Of a stretch of 64,000 nt of DNA, positions 43,740 to 56,352 are shown piece by piece. The notes under the pieces are model-generated. The model saw only the letters and a program-made list of their open reading frames with translations. It was not told where the DNA came from and ran no database searches. Numbering within the stretch: the first letter of the stretch is position 1; each line of letters begins with the position of its first letter. A program made the translations under genes and the position numbers. The stretch is from NCBI RefSeq assembly GCF_002878395.1, contig NC_061120.1, positions 95,962,583-96,026,582 of the forward strand, read 5' to 3'. Source of the stretch: Capsicum annuum. Its lineage: Eukaryota; Streptophyta; Magnoliopsida; Solanales; Solanaceae.

Positions 43740-46700
43740 TATAAAAATCAATGTATTCTAAATAGATAAAATAGTCAACATTAGATACCATCTCTCGCCC
43801 TGGTAGAACTAGTACAAGAGAATCTAATTACAGAAATATAGCTAAATATCTAGAGTATTCAATACATCTAACTGAAATACATAAGACTAAATAGAGAAAG
43901 ATAGAATGAAATGGGCTACTCAAACTCCAAGAGCCTACCCTATCTGTAGATATTAACACTGCATGAAAACAAATCAATGGTGGGAAGTAGTATTCGAATA
44001 TACACCAAAAATATACAGAAGTGTAGTATGAGTACCAAAACAAAAGGTACACAATAGGCATATTGGCTGACTATCTAACTCAGGATATGAGTATGATAAA
44101 ATATAAGACAACATAACTAAGTTAAGTTACAATAACGAACCTTAATCATCTCCAGCACTATTGTACAAAATAATTAAATAATCTAGAAAAATAACATAAA
44201 GTAACATAAATCATTCACATATGCAATCATAATACAAATTGGTGCAAAAAGTAAATAACTCATCACAAACTCCTATTCGCCTAGAGAGTACACTCAAGGA
44301 TATAATAAAACTATCAACATACATTTTAACTAACCTTCATCGTCATTTAACCATCACTCCACAAATCACTAACATTTCATAATGTACCTACTTTCTATAA
44401 TGTTACCATCATTTAACCACTATTCACCATTTATCTACTAAGCTCTATTCATTAGATATTCATTGTTTATTGACTAGTTCTTTTTCCACTAGAGTCCATT
44501 TATGCCATGTCATATTATAATCATTTCCTTACTTTCCAGCTTAGCCAAATTGTTTACAAATCTCATACCTAGATATCGTCAATTAAAGAAAGTATACCAT
44601 CGTAGTATAATATGCATATTCAGACTCACACCGGTAAATATATCAAATACCAGGATTGAACAGACAGGTATAATTAATAGCCGGACTCAAACTCCTAAAT
44701 ATATCAATAGCCAGACTTGAACTAGTACGTACAATCAATAGCCAGACTCAAATCAATAAATATATTAGTAATGTCATAAACATCCTTTGGGTTCAAATCG
44801 GGTATATAAATATGTTCAAAATCATGAATAGTATCATCAATATGCATAAATAGTAGCATAATCAATAGGAGTCAACTCCCACTTAACCAATATAACCACC
44901 ATGTATCAAGATTTCTCAATATTATGACAATATACATTTCCATGGGTCTAACAAGCATAAACGGTATTACCAAACCTAGCATGTATCATAGACTAAAATG
45001 GGTTAAGAGTTTACTTCGAATGCTCAAGTGAAATTTTAGTTAAATTTCTGCCCAAACTAGGCTTAAGGTATCTAATATCCACTTTTAGATGTTAACAAGC
45101 CTCAATTAACCAAAACACTGGAAATTAACCTAAGTATGAGCAACTAGGTCAATTATGCCTAATTTGAGTAATCTAACCATTTTCATGCTTAACATGTGTA
45201 GCGACTCGAGACTTCTACATAGTTGACACACGGTGCTTAGGACCACAAGTGATCCTACGCTAACTCCTGTACATGCATAACTTCTGAGCAACTGAATAAA
45301 ATCTCACATTAATGTAATTCAACAAAAATACCGGGCTCAAGATCGAACGGATAATCTTGTTCAAAGAACCACATACATAAAAATTGAAGATGAATATGAT
45401 CTTCTGACTCCAGAACTTTATTCACAAAAATAAAGGGTGCTTCTCAAAGCCCTTTACATGATCAACTCGAATCCCAAATCAATTTGAAATTTCTACGGTT
45501 CAATCAAGAGACATAGTTGGATGAAATTTGGAGTAGTAGGGTTGGGGTTTGAGCCTCAGAAAATTTTTGAGAAAAATGAGCTATTGAATCGTCTTAATAG
45601 ACTTAAATCCATGGTTTACCCGGATAGATTGGAGTGGAAATAACTAAAATACCCTTGAAAATCAAATAATGTCAAATCTATCCTTTGGTGGACTATTTTA
45701 ATAGACTGAAGTAGATCGACCATAACTTTTTGCTTCGCTAGGCAAATTGGATTAAACCAATTTCATTAGAAATAGGACTTTTAGAGCTTTCTATTGATAT
45801 ATAGTAGCTCACCTAGATTATTATGTACAAGGAGTTATGATAATTTGAAGTTGAAACTAAAATTTGTTTGGCCTCAGTATTTTTTTCCTACTCATTTACT
45901 GGTTACCACTATTCACGGTTAGATCGGAATGATCATAACTCATCGCTCAAGTGTCCATTTTAGATGATCCATATATCGTTGGAAACTTATTTGATTCTCT
46001 ACACAATGACGGGTTGCATATCAAGAAATTCCATACAGCAAAATTATTAATCACGATAAAGAAAAGAATTCAACACATTTTCATCCAAAATCTTAACAGA
46101 AAATTTTTTCGGGGCATCACATCAACTCAACAGATTCAATATGGCCTAAATGGTGAAAATATCCCAAGACCTACATTTCATCAATCCAACACCTAAAACA
46201 AATCCCAAATCAAATAGAATACGATAAGAATACTATGAGATAACACAATATAACCAGGGATAATCCTAGCCTACCTCAATGCTGAAAAAGATCAATGAAC
46301 TTCTAAAACATTGCTTCTATATTTCAATAATCCTCTTATAGATGCCAAGCTATCACAAAAACATTTTACTCATCAATATGATAATAAGGATACCCATATT
46401 TCATCATTTTCTTTTGGGTCCAAAAATTACCTCTAAACCCCATATAGGTCCCACTTATTGAAATCACATTTTTGAAACTTACCCAACATATTATCAAGCT
46501 CAAGGAATTATTTCCATTTAAAATGGGTGAAAACAAAGCTAAATTGGTGCTATAATAAAGACATAAAGATTTTAGTGTTTTGAGAAATAAATCAAGAAAT
46601 TTCACCTAGAAAAGGGTGAATTCATACATTGAATTGGAAGAAAAATATGAAAATAAATGTTACTCTAGCTTCCCAAACACCAAAAAACTTCAATTTCACT

Positions 46701-47379
46701 TAATATCTCTATTTAGGGTTTATGCTTTCAAGAATGAGTTAGAAAATGGCTGAATTTTCAACTTGTGGTCTAATTATACCCATAATAGGTCATCAAGTAC
46801 TACTATCGTGACCCAGGAGCTACAGTCAAACTATTCTGGGGCTATACAAGTGATTTTCAATCATAACCCATGCTATGTTATCACACCACCACAATCTCAA
46901 CCTTTTATCGCGATATCAGCCGCACCAGAAGATAATTGAAACTTTGAAATTCGTCTAAGTTTCTATCATGCCCTTGGGATTCATCTAGAAAACTGTATAT
47001 GCAAACAAACTATGTAAGCATACCACATTCAACATCCTGGACATGATAGTACACTCAAAATTTCTATCCTAGGTGATTTCAACCAAAATAGGTCCCACAC
47101 ATCCATTTCTAATTTCTTAACTTTCCAACAAATAAATCATAATGAGATTGGGTATTTTTGGACCTAAACCAATGGTTTACATAACCTTAAATTGACATTC
47201 TAGAACTTTTACTGCAGTTAAAATTTGCGTGCAAGATCATTTTTTTGATGTTTCTCCCTATGGCCCTTTAAAACTAGCGAACAATGCTAAATAGGGGAAG
47301 TAAATCTTAAAATCAAATAAACTTCTCGATAATTGAACTATCAGTCTCAAAAAGTCATAAATGACTTGGGTCGGCTACA
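43740..47379 (-). repeat. Element D 5' LTR, interrupted by solo LTR K
   Basis: The minus-strand start TGTAGCCGACCCAAG is at 47379. It is collinear with the LTR of element A on both sides of the B insertion. Net length without K is about 2.7 kb; the inner end is deleted. Open frames at 44502-44720 and 46366-46605 lie in LTR sequence and show no family similarity. Confidence 0.7.
45197..46121 (-). repeat. Solo LTR K (925 bp) inside element D LTR
   Basis: On the minus strand it runs from TGTGATGCCCCG (46121) to GAGTCGCTACA (45197), with clear TG and CA ends. Its terminal 80 bases match the end of LTR J and the B LTRs in reverse orientation (GGACCACAAGT..TCCTACGC on plus at ~45240). It has no counterpart in the LTR of element A. 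Five-base flanks ACATG and TCAAC do not match, so no target duplication is visible. Confidence 0.75.
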
Positions 47380-47736
47380 AAAAAGTTCTAACAGAGATGA
47401 CCTCCAATCTTATTCTATTTGGTTTGTGTCTCATTATGATTTTAGATACAAACTTATGCTTTCTTTTTGATCTTTGGTTGTATTGTTTAGGAAATTGAGA
47501 TGCACTTAGTTTTTCTTACACTATGACATTGGGTTTTAGGGTGATTTATGGTATCATTACTTTGTACATTATTGGTTTGATATTATTGTTTATGTGTTGT
47601 TTGACTTTATTTTAGAACTCTTTTATTAGGATTTTGGTATTGTTTTCTTATTTCATATATGTTTGGGAGACTAGCTAACTTGTTAATGCTTGCCGTGACA
47701 AGTTCTATCTTTATACTTAGTTTTACGATTATGACA
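47380..47736 (+). repeat. Element I 5' LTR, inner stub
   Basis: T-rich sequence ending TTATGACA at 47736, next to a primer site and the leader of I. The left part is cut off by element D, whose LTR starts at 47379. The matching piece of the 3' LTR would lie beyond 64000, so this end cannot be compared. Confidence 0.55.
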
Positions 47737-47739
47737 AAT

Positions 47740-47752
47740 TAGTATCATCATT
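47740..47752 (+). promoter_or_regulatory. Element I primer-binding site, decayed
   Basis: TAGTATCATCATT following ATGACAAAT; element A has ATGACAAATCAGTATCAGAGCC at the same place, so the LTR end and the first half of the site are shared while the GAGCC half is lost. Confidence 0.5.
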
Positions 47753-47920
47753 GTAAGAACATGATATCTAGTAAAGTCTGATGAATCAATAAATAGACAT
47801 CCATATCTATCTTTGAGAGGCTATAAGATACTTTTAGGAAACTAACCTTATTTTGTTCCTTCTAATGCAAGTTTTTCCGTACCCTGTATTCAAAACTAGG
47901 TTTTACTTTTTTCTATAAAG

Positions 47921-47959
47921 ATGGTAAGGACTAGATACCATGAGGCTAAGGATGTAAGG
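47921..47959 (+). pseudogene. gag: Element I gag, first 13 codons before the H insertion
   Basis: ATG at 47921 gives MVRTRYHEAKDVR. Gag proteins of this branch commonly begin MVRTRAT, so the start is well supported. After codon 13 element H begins at 47960. Reading resumes after H at 57112. Confidence 0.7.
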
Positions 47960-50034
47960 TGTAACACCGCAGATTTTTGGTCTTCACAAATTTCTTGACT
48001 ATACACTCATTGCCCAGGTAATGGATCACCTAACGAGTTATGAAGACTCACTACAAGTCATAGGTCTCCATTCATCAACAAATTGGTGAGGAATGCCCAA
48101 GTTTCTATTGATGTCGTGACTTCAACCTTATGAGGCATAAGTTGAGGTCAAGAGATATAGGGGTAACTCATGACACTAGCAGTAATGTTTCCCTAAGTAA
48201 CTTCCCAGACTATGAGCACAAGCAATGACTCGTACCCAGACGTCACGAGTTTTAACGTGACCCGTAATGACTAGTATAATTTTTATAAACTTTTAATTAA
48301 GGGCACTTTGGTTTATTCCCTCTTTCCACAATTACAACACAACAGAAAACACCCTAAGAGACCATATAGATCCTCATCTCCCAATCAATTAACTTCTCTT
48401 ATATCTCAAATTCCCAAGTCAAGAACAAAGATAGGGTTTCAAGGATTCATCATGTAGGGCTCAAATTAGTGGTTTCTTTCTATTACTCCTTGTACCTCAG
48501 GCATACATCTCTTAAATTTATTTTGTTAAAAACATATGTTAATTGTGGCCCATGTGGTCTTAATGTTTGGTTTTAGAACTTATGTTAGGGTTTTTAGATG
48601 AATGTTGTTTAAATGGTTTTCCCGTGATTTTACATGGATTGTTCATGCTTCATTGATGGATTTTGGAACTACTTAGGTGCATGGGAATGGTTAATGGAAT
48701 GGAGGTCATGTATTCCCCTAAATAAATGCATTTTTTTATTAGAATTGTTAATAACCTTAACCCACTTTCTAAAATTATCTTTAGAACGTGGATATACGTA
48801 TACTGAAACCAAATTTAAACTTTTGCATTGCATAAAAGGATAATGGAATGCAAATGTCTTTAAAAGGCCTTTATGGCCTTGAATTGATTTTAAATTGGGC
48901 CATGTGAAGCATGGTTTCCCCTAAGTTAATAGGTAATTGGACCATAGGGGTCGTGGATTCCCCTAAGTTTATGGTTAATAGAAGTGACATAACGATAATA
49001 GCTTGCAATAGTAATTTGTATAATGATACCAATGGTATGTGCCTTATTGAAAGGTCCTTGGTTTAATGAATGGGAATATGTAAATATTTTAATTTGGCTT
49101 AAACAGGGGTTGTGTAGCTCTCCGTAAAGGTGTAGGTCTAGAGCGATCGATACTATAAACCCATGTTTGTCAGCACGGGGCTTGGTCTTAACGATCGTGT
49201 TCTTGTGTCACACTTTATATATATATCATGGATTGACGAAGGGTCATGGATTTTTCATCTTTCCTTAATACCCCTAGTTTGTGTGGCTAACCTATACTGG
49301 GGTTGTTCCTATAATGGGAGTTGGACCCATATATCCCCATGGTTGCCTTTACGATTGTTCAAACTATACAGTCTAGGCTAATGTTTTAAATCTCTTGTTA
49401 AACCCTGCTCCCTATCCTGACAAAAATATATATATATGTATATATATATATGTATATATATGTATATATATATGTATATATATATATGAGTATATATATT
49501 TATTCTATGTGCATTTGATTTTACTATGGTTTAATCATGGAATTATTTTACTCCTTCCCTGAGTTGCATGCTAGCACTCACCCTAATAACTGTCATCAGA
49601 TGTTGTGTCCTCATGCTATGCAGAGACCAAATACACTTTTTTTTCTTGCATAGTGGTACGTGATTTTTGGATTGTCTTTTAGTTAGCTTTGAAGTGGTGA
49701 GCTTTTATTCTTCGTAAGGCCCTTATTTATGGTCATGTCTTTACTTATGTCTTAGAATATTTTTGTTATTTCCTATTTTGGCTATGGTCAGGGGCATGTC
49801 CCAACTTTGTTGATGTTTGGTTTCTTAGAGGATTTTATGGGTAAAGTGTAGGTGAATTCTGTTGTGGTTTCTAAGATTCCTCTACTTATTGCTTTATCTA
49901 TCTTGTTATATGATCAAAACTCATTCACTACTTATTATATTGTGTTTCGATTAGATAAGATAATGATGGAGGTCTTTCTTCAACAACATACTTTGGATAC
50001 CCATCATGACTAGGCCTTGGTTTGGGCCATAACA
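47960..50034 (+). repeat. Element H 5' LTR (2.07 kb)
   Basis: Starts TGTAACACCGCAG and ends GGGCCATAACA. Aligns throughout with 55110-57111. Contains a long irregular TA/TG microsatellite (49426-49500) that is short in the 3' copy. The open frames 48634-48843 and 49163-49381 fall in LTR sequence. Confidence 0.9.
49426..49500. repeat. TA-rich microsatellite in element H 5' LTR
   Basis: About 75 bp of TATATATATG-type repeat. The matching site in the 3' LTR (~56555-56580) has only a short run. Confidence 0.85.
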
Positions 50035-50038
50035 AGCT

Positions 50039-50051
50039 TGGTATTAAAGCC
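50039..50051 (+). promoter_or_regulatory. Element H primer-binding site
   Basis: TGGTATTAAAGCC, two differences from TGGTATCAGAGCC, 4 bases after the LTR end. Confidence 0.75.
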
Positions 50052-50240
50052 AGGTTCATGATCATTCAGTGTCTACAAAGCCATGTCAAGTAGAGTCCCA
50101 TTAGGTGTATGTAGAGAACTATAATTATAAAGGAGTGACTGAGGGTATTTTGGAATCTTTCCCTTTATTCTGATCAATTTTTTGGCTTTAGAGTTTAAGG
50201 TCTTTAAAACACTCTAATTTATAATTGCTCTTATTTTAGA

Positions 50241-51450
50241 TAATTCCTCCTCAAAGATATGATTCTCGTGTAAACTCTTCTATCCCACTTGAGTATAACA
50301 TTGATGGAACCCACTTGGATTATAAATTTCAGATCAGGTCGAGGTTTCTTCTGTAAATCATAATTCCCTTAGTGGAGTTCAATTATTCCCTAACAGTCTT
50401 CCTTAGGCTTCTCAAGCTAATGATGTTAATTACCCCTACCCTAAGTAGGCATTTCTAATACTAAGTTTCATCGATCTATTCATCTGTTGACTCAGTTGGT
50501 TACTTCTCATTCTTATCAGCCTGATCTTATTGGTTCTGTTGCTCCATCTTCTGAGGTCAATAGAGTTTGAAATCTTATAATATCAAATACCTAAACCTTT
50601 ACAACCTTTGAGGATGAGAAAGATCCTTAAGGGTTTAAGGATGAAATGGAGAAGATATTTCGGATGATACACATTTTTTATTCTGAGGGTCTGATGTTTT
50701 TCTGTACTACCTAAATGATGTAGGTTCTTAGTAGTATCAAGATTAGGAGCAGTTAAGGAGTGATAAAGTTATGCCTTCTGTATGGGATGAGTTCTCTGGT
50801 GCCTTCCTTGATCATTTCCGTCCTCACGAGTTGAGGAAAGCTAAGGCAAAGGAGTTTGTTAATTTAAAGCAAGGAAAGGTGACTTTAAAGGAGTATGCAT
50901 TGAAGTTTTAACAGTTGTCTCGTTGTTCTACTGAGTTAGTATCTATCCAGAGGTCTAAGATGGGGAAACTTTCTTTGGGTTTGTCTCAAGACTTAGTATT
51001 GGAGTGCAAAGCGGCATTGTTGAATAATGACATAGACATTTCAAGACTTGTGGTTTATATGTAACAAGTTGATGATGAGAATAAGAAATAGGCAGAGATT
51101 GGGGAAAGAAAGGACAAAAAGTTTAGATATTCAGAGCAGGGTGGAAGTAAGCAAATTAGTGGTAGAGATGGTAGACAACAAAGAAAAAAAAAGATATAGA
51201 GAAGTTTTGGTTCATATTCTACAGTTTTTCCCTATATCCTAAGCCAACTGGTGATTGTTACATTAAGACTAATAGAGGGTTTAAGGCACAAGGTGCCCAG
51301 TCTCAAGCTAGTAGAGCTCAGTCAGCCCCACCTTATCCTTTTTTAGATTTTATTGATAGATGCACCGCGGTTAATGAAATAAAGAGAGGAATAAGTGCAA
51401 TAATTATGGTCAAATGAGTTATTTGTAGCTTCACAATCCAATTAAGGTTG
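50241..51450 (+). pseudogene. gag: Element H gag, broken
   Basis: Capsid blocks: TFTTFEDEKDP*GFKDEMEKIFRMIH (~50600-50675) fits the usual EDPQGF.DE..KIFR.MH. RPHELRKAKAKEFVNLKQ-type block at ~50820-50870, then VTLKEYALKF and LSRC/STELV (~50880-50940). The zinc knuckle at ~51394-51440 is reduced to KCNNYGQMSYL. The start is unclear: no good ATG before 50240 in the right frame. Stops and frame changes about every 100 bp. Confidence 0.75.
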
Positions 51451-51589
51451 GTTTTGACAGTAAAAAGGTTTCGAGTTACTTCTTCAACCCTTGAAATAAT
51501 GGGTGGTACTTCAAGTACAGGCACTAGTCGAAATCATCTCTATTCTCTTGCCACCCTTTAGAAATCTAAGTCATCTTTTGATGTTGTCA

Positions 51590-51960
51590 GTAGTATGTTA
51601 TAATTTTTTTTCTCTTGATATGTATTATCTACTTTATCTGGTGGTCTACTCTTTCTTATATGACCCTTAATATACTTGTTCATTTTAATTTTGGTCTTGA
51701 GAGTATTTTTTATCCCTTTTATGTGTCCACCCTGAAGAGTAATTCCATTGTGTCTAGAGAGGTTTATACGGGTTTTATGGGGTTTATCTATGGTAGAGAG
51801 ACATTGGTAGGCCTGATAGAGTTTGATATGATGGATTTTGATATAATATTGAGATAGATTTGCTGCATTCATGCTATTCTTCTCTGTATTGTCAAACCCA
51901 TAAGGTAAGTTTTCAATTCCCTAATGAACCAGTAAGAGAATAGGAGGAAATATCCTTAGT
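51590..51960 (+). pseudogene. pol: Element H protease remnant
   Basis: 51615-51857 is open and includes WWSTLSYMTLNILVHF, where the consensus is LDPGSTLSYVTPY.A; the D-P-G triad has been lost. GLIEFDMMDFDIIL at ~51810-51855 matches the following LVDFDVILGMDWL block. Confidence 0.7.
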
Positions 51961-52069
51961 ACCTAAAGGAAGGTTCATCTCTTATCTGAGATCTTAGAAG
52001 TTGATCTTGGATGGGTGTCTAAATTATCTAGTTTGGGATAAAGATTCTGAACCTGAAAGTCCTTCCTTG

Positions 52070-52790
52070 CAGTCTGTCCCTGTATTGACTGAATTTACTA
52101 AAGTGTTTCATAATTAACTTCTTGGTATCCCTCCTAATAAGAAAATAGACATTGGGATTGATTGTATACTAGATACCTTTCCTATCTCTATCCCTCCTTA
52201 TAGAATAGCTCTGGCAAAATTGAAAGAACTTAAGGAGAAGTGAAAGGACCTTTTTTATAAGGGTTTCATCTATCCTAATGTCACTCTGTGGGGTGCTCCT
52301 TTTCTTTTTATTAGTAAGAATGATGGGTCTCTTTGGATGTGCATAGACTATCGATAGTTGAATAAGCTGAAGGTAAATAGTAAGTTTCCTCTTTCTTGGA
52401 TTAATAATCTTTTTTAGGAGTTTTGGGGTACCAGATGCTTCTCTAAGATTGATCTTCGCTCGGGTTATCCTTTGTTGAATATTAGGGAGACTGATATCCT
52501 TAATACTTCTTTCGAACTCAATATGGTCATTATGAGTTTCGGGTTATGTATTTTAGATTTACTAATTCTCTGACTGTATTTATCGATCTTATGAACAGGG
52601 TATTCAGGCAGTTTTGGATTTATTTATTATAGTATTTAATGATGTTATCTTGGTATATTCGATAAGTGAGGGGAATTATGCTAGCCATCTCTATGTAATA
52701 TTGCAGATTCTTAAGGATCAATGATTGTATTCCAAGTTCTTAATGTGTGATTTTCGGTTAAATATTATGACCTTTCTTGGTTGTTTTATT
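52070..52790 (+). pseudogene. pol: Element H reverse transcriptase, broken
   Basis: LLGIPPNKKIDIGIDCIL, then FPISIPPYRIALAKLKEL (~52120-52230), GFIYPNVTLWGAPFLF (~52262-52310), DYR*LNKLKVNSKFPLSWI and FSKIDLRSGYPLLNIRE (~52350-52490). The catalytic box at 52623-52661 is VFNDVILVYS; consensus VFIDDILVYS, so the second Asp of the pair is Val in the aligned frame. Several stops. Confidence 0.85.
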
Positions 52791-53330
52791 TCTAGTGAGG
52801 GGATCATGGTAGATCCATAGAAAATTAAGTCGTTTAAGAAGTGGGCTAGACCTATGATTCAAACCAATGTTCAGAGCTTATTAGGTTTAGCCGTTTATTA
52901 TAAGAGGTTTATGTAGAGATTCTCTTATATTGCTGCTCCATTGACTATGTTTACTCAAAAAAAGGTGAAGTTTCTATGGTCTGATGCTTGTGAGGATAAT
53001 TTTGAGAAGTCAAAATACTAGTTGACTTCTGCTTTAGTTTTAACGCTGCCTGAAGGTACTGATTAGCTTGCAGTTTATTACAATGCATCTTATGTGGAAT
53101 GTGTTGTGTGTTGATACAATATAGTAAGGGTGTGGATTATGCTTCTAGGAAGCATAAGGTGCATGAGAAGAATTATCCCACTTATTACATAGAGTTGGCC
53201 ACTATGGTTTTTGCATTGAAGATTTGGTGTCATTTTTGTTTGGGGTTCATGTGGACATTTATTTAGATAGTAAAATGTTGCACTATGTGTCCACCTAGAA
53301 GGAGTTAAATCTCATATAGAGAAGATGGGT
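52791..53330 (+). pseudogene. pol: Element H RNase H, broken
   Basis: Thumb and RNase H start: SLLGLAVYYKRFM (~52875-52912), VKFLWSDACEDNFEK (~52965-53010), LTLPEGTD (~53040-53065), then ASRKHKVHEKNYPTYYIELA and TMVFALKIW (~53140-53230), the gypsy RNase H core ASR.L..HE.NYPTHDLELA. The first catalytic Asp (YCDAS) is changed to a Y..NAS-like reading. Confidence 0.8.
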
Positions 53331-53679
53331 TGAATTACTTGCAGATGATGATATAAGTCTTTATTATCACCTAGGTAAACTAATGTGGTTATTGATGTTT
53401 TTTCCATGAAGTCCATATAGAGCTTATCTCTTATGGATAAGGAGAAAAGAGAATTGGTGAAGGATATTCACGGATTGGCTAACTTGGGAGTTCATATTTT
53501 TAGACTCTAAAGATGGAGGGGTGATTATTCAAGAAGTGGTCAAATTATCTATGGCTATGGAGGGGAAGGAGAAGTAGGTTTTTGATCCCATTTTTATGCA
53601 AATTAAGGCTAATGTGGGTCAAAAAAAAGTTATGACTTTTGAGATTAGTAGTGGTGGTATCTTGAGGTACTAAGTGAAA

Positions 53680-54360
53680 TTAAGTTTTCCTGATATTATG
53701 CGCTATGAGAAAGGATTTTGGATGAGGTTAATAAGTCAAAGTATATAGTTCATCCAGGTCTAAAAAATGTGTATCATGACTTGAAGGAGATCTATTGGTA
53801 GAACAACATGATGAAAGATGTGGACAATTTCTTGGCTAAGTACTTGGTTTTACATCAAGTGAAAGTAGAACACTTGAGGCCTGCTAGCATATTTTAAGAG
53901 AAAGAGTTTCCTATTTGGAAGTAGGAGATAATAAACACAGATTTTATTATTGGTCTTCCACAGTCTCGAAATCATGATGATTCAATTTGGGTCATCATGG
54001 ATAGGATGACTAAGTCTGATCACTTTTTGCCTATGAGGACTACATACTCTGGGGAGGATTATACTAAATTGTTCAATCAGGAGATTGTCAAATTGCTTTG
54101 GCTTCAGTTTCTGATATTTTTGATCGAGGTATGCAGTTCTCTTCTCACTTTTGGCAATTATTTTGGAAAGCTTTGGCCACACGACTGAACCTTTGCACCG
54201 CCTTCCACCCTTAGATAGATGGCCAAGCTGAGAGTATTATTTAGACCTTAAAAAATATGTTAAGGGCCTATGTTATTAATTTTTGACGTAGTTGGGTGGA
54301 TCATTTGCCTCTCACCGAGTTCGCTAAAAGTAAAAGTTATCACTCTGCTATTTGGATGGC
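53680..54360 (+). pseudogene. pol: Element H integrase core, broken
   Basis: Zinc-binding region HPGLKNVYHDLKEIYW (~53752-53800). Catalytic core: NTDFIIGLPQSRNHDDSIWV (first Asp, ~53935-53990) and 53997-54188 open with DRMTKSDHFLPMRTTYSGED. After a frame change come DRGMQFSSHFWQLFWKALAT (second Asp, ~54121-54185) and FHP*IDGQAESII*TL (third catalytic Glu in GQAE, ~54205-54255). All three acidic residues can be seen although the frame is broken. Confidence 0.85.
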
Positions 54361-54399
54361 TCCTTTTTGAGGCTCTTTATGGTGGAATATGTAGCTCTT

Positions 54400-54981
54400 T
54401 TATTTAGTGGTTTGAGATTTTTGAGGCAAGATTAATCGATTCAAACTTGGTTCACCAAGCCATTGAGAAGGTGAAGATGATCAAGGATATGCTTAAAATT
54501 GCTCAGAGTTTCCAAAAGTCTTATGCGGATGGGTGGTGAAGAGAGTTGGAGTTTGAGGTTGGCAATTTAGTGTTTGTAGAGGTATCTCCCATAAAATGAC
54601 TAATAGGTTTAGGAAGAAAGGGAGGCTCTGTCCTCGCTATATGTGTCCATATTTAATCTTGTGGAGAGTTGGAAATATTTCTTATAAATTGTAGCAGACT
54701 GGAGTCTGGGTTATATTTATCAAGTTTTCCATGTATCGATGTTGAATAAGTATGTGGGTGATCCTTCATTGGTTCTTCCTATTAAAAGTATTGATATTTC
54801 TGATTCCTTTTCTTTTGAGGATGTTTTTAATAGGCAACTCTATCATTTAAGGACTAAGGATGTGGCTTCGGTGAAAGTCCTTTAGAGGAACCAAAAAATG
54901 GAAGAATCTACTTGGGAGGCTGGAGAGGACAAAAAGTCTAAGTATCAATTCTTGTTCCCCGGATTTCACAATCGTGCTTAA
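54400..54981 (+). pseudogene. pol: Element H pol tail
   Basis: DSNLVHQAIEKVKMIKDMLK (~54440-54500), KSYADGW*RELEFEVGN (~54518-54570), GRKGRLCPRYMCPY (~54612-54655), then the HQVFHVSMLNKYVGDPSLVLP-like block at ~54718-54785 and the WEAGEDKKSKYQFLF end at ~54916-54960. No clear chromodomain can be named from this decayed tail. Confidence 0.75.
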
Positions 54982-55099
54982 GGTATTCATTTTCCTATTC
55001 CCATTTTTTCAGATTTTTGTTCATGATTTTAGGGTTGTAATTTGTCTTAAAATTGTGCTAATGGATGTCATGATTCAATATTTAGGAATAATTGATCCT

Positions 55100-55109
55100 A
55101 GGGGGAGAA
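55100..55109 (+). promoter_or_regulatory. Element H polypurine tract
   Basis: AGGGGGAGAA, uninterrupted purines, directly before the 3' LTR (TGTAACACCC). Confidence 0.85.
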
Positions 55110-56318
55110 TGTAACACCCTAGATTTTGGCCTCTGAAAATTTCTTGACTTTTGTGCTCAAAGGGCTCAAGTTGTAGGAAAACCATTGAGGATACCCAAGT
55201 TTCTATTGATATCACTACTTCAACCTTATGAGGCATAAGGTGATGTCACGAGTCATAGGGGTGACTCATGACCCTTGCAATAAGGTTTCCCTGAGTCACT
55301 TCCCCAACTACATGTCCAGGCAACAACTAGTACGTAGACGTCAGGAGTCATGACATAATCCATAATGACTGGAATTATTTTTCAGCACTTTCAATTTAGG
55401 GTACTTATGTATATTCCTTCTTTCACCAATTAAAACCTAAGACATAAAACACCATAAGGGACCCCATAGATTCTCATTACCCAATAAAGTACACTTCTCT
55501 TTTCTCTCAAATTCCCAAGTCAAGGAAAAAGCTAGGGTTTCAAGGTTTAATCATCTTGGCCTTAAATTGGTGGTCTGTCTCCATAACACTTGATATCTCA
55601 GGCATGTATCTCTTCTCTAAAATTTATTTTGTTAAAAACATATGTTAATAATTACCCATGTGGTCTTAATGTTTGGTTTGGGAACTTGGGTTGGGGGTTT
55701 TGGATGAATATTTTTTAAATGGTTTCCCCATGATTTTACATGCATTGTCTATAATTCATGGATAGATTTTGGAAACTTTGGGTACATCAGTATAGTGAAT
55801 GGAATGAGGTCACGGATTCCCCAAAATAAATGGATTTTTGTTTTACAATTCGTAATAACCTCAACCCATCTAATGAAATTTGGTTTAAAACATGGATTTA
55901 CACATATTAAACCAATTTTGAGCTATTAGCTTGCATAAATGGCTAGTGGAAAACAAGTGGATTAGATAGGCCTTTATGGCCATAAATTGATTTTAAATTA
56001 AACCATGGGGGTCGTGGATTCCCCCATGTTAATGGATAGTTAGACCATGCAGATTGTGGATTTCCCTATGTCGATTGTCAATGGAAATGGCATAACAATA
56101 ATAACTTGCAAGCATATTTAGTATGGCGATACCAATGGTATGTGGCTTAATATATGATCCTTTGTTTAATGAAGAGGACTGTGTAATATTTAAATTAGGC
56201 TTAAAAGGGGGTTGTGTAGCTCACCATAAAGGTGGAGGCCCCGAGGGACCTATATTAGAAACCCATTTTTGACGACGTGGGGCTTGGTCTTTATGATAAT
56301 GTGCTTTTGCTATAACTT

Positions 56319-56352
<34 letters not shown>

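Noticed and set aside
45951..46196. 81-codon open frame on plus
   Set aside because: Starts inside solo LTR K and runs out into element D LTR, so it is an accident of the insertion.
51558..51872. Minus-strand open frame of 104 codons
   Set aside because: Antisense of the element H protease region, where the plus strand has the conserved MMDFDIIL block.
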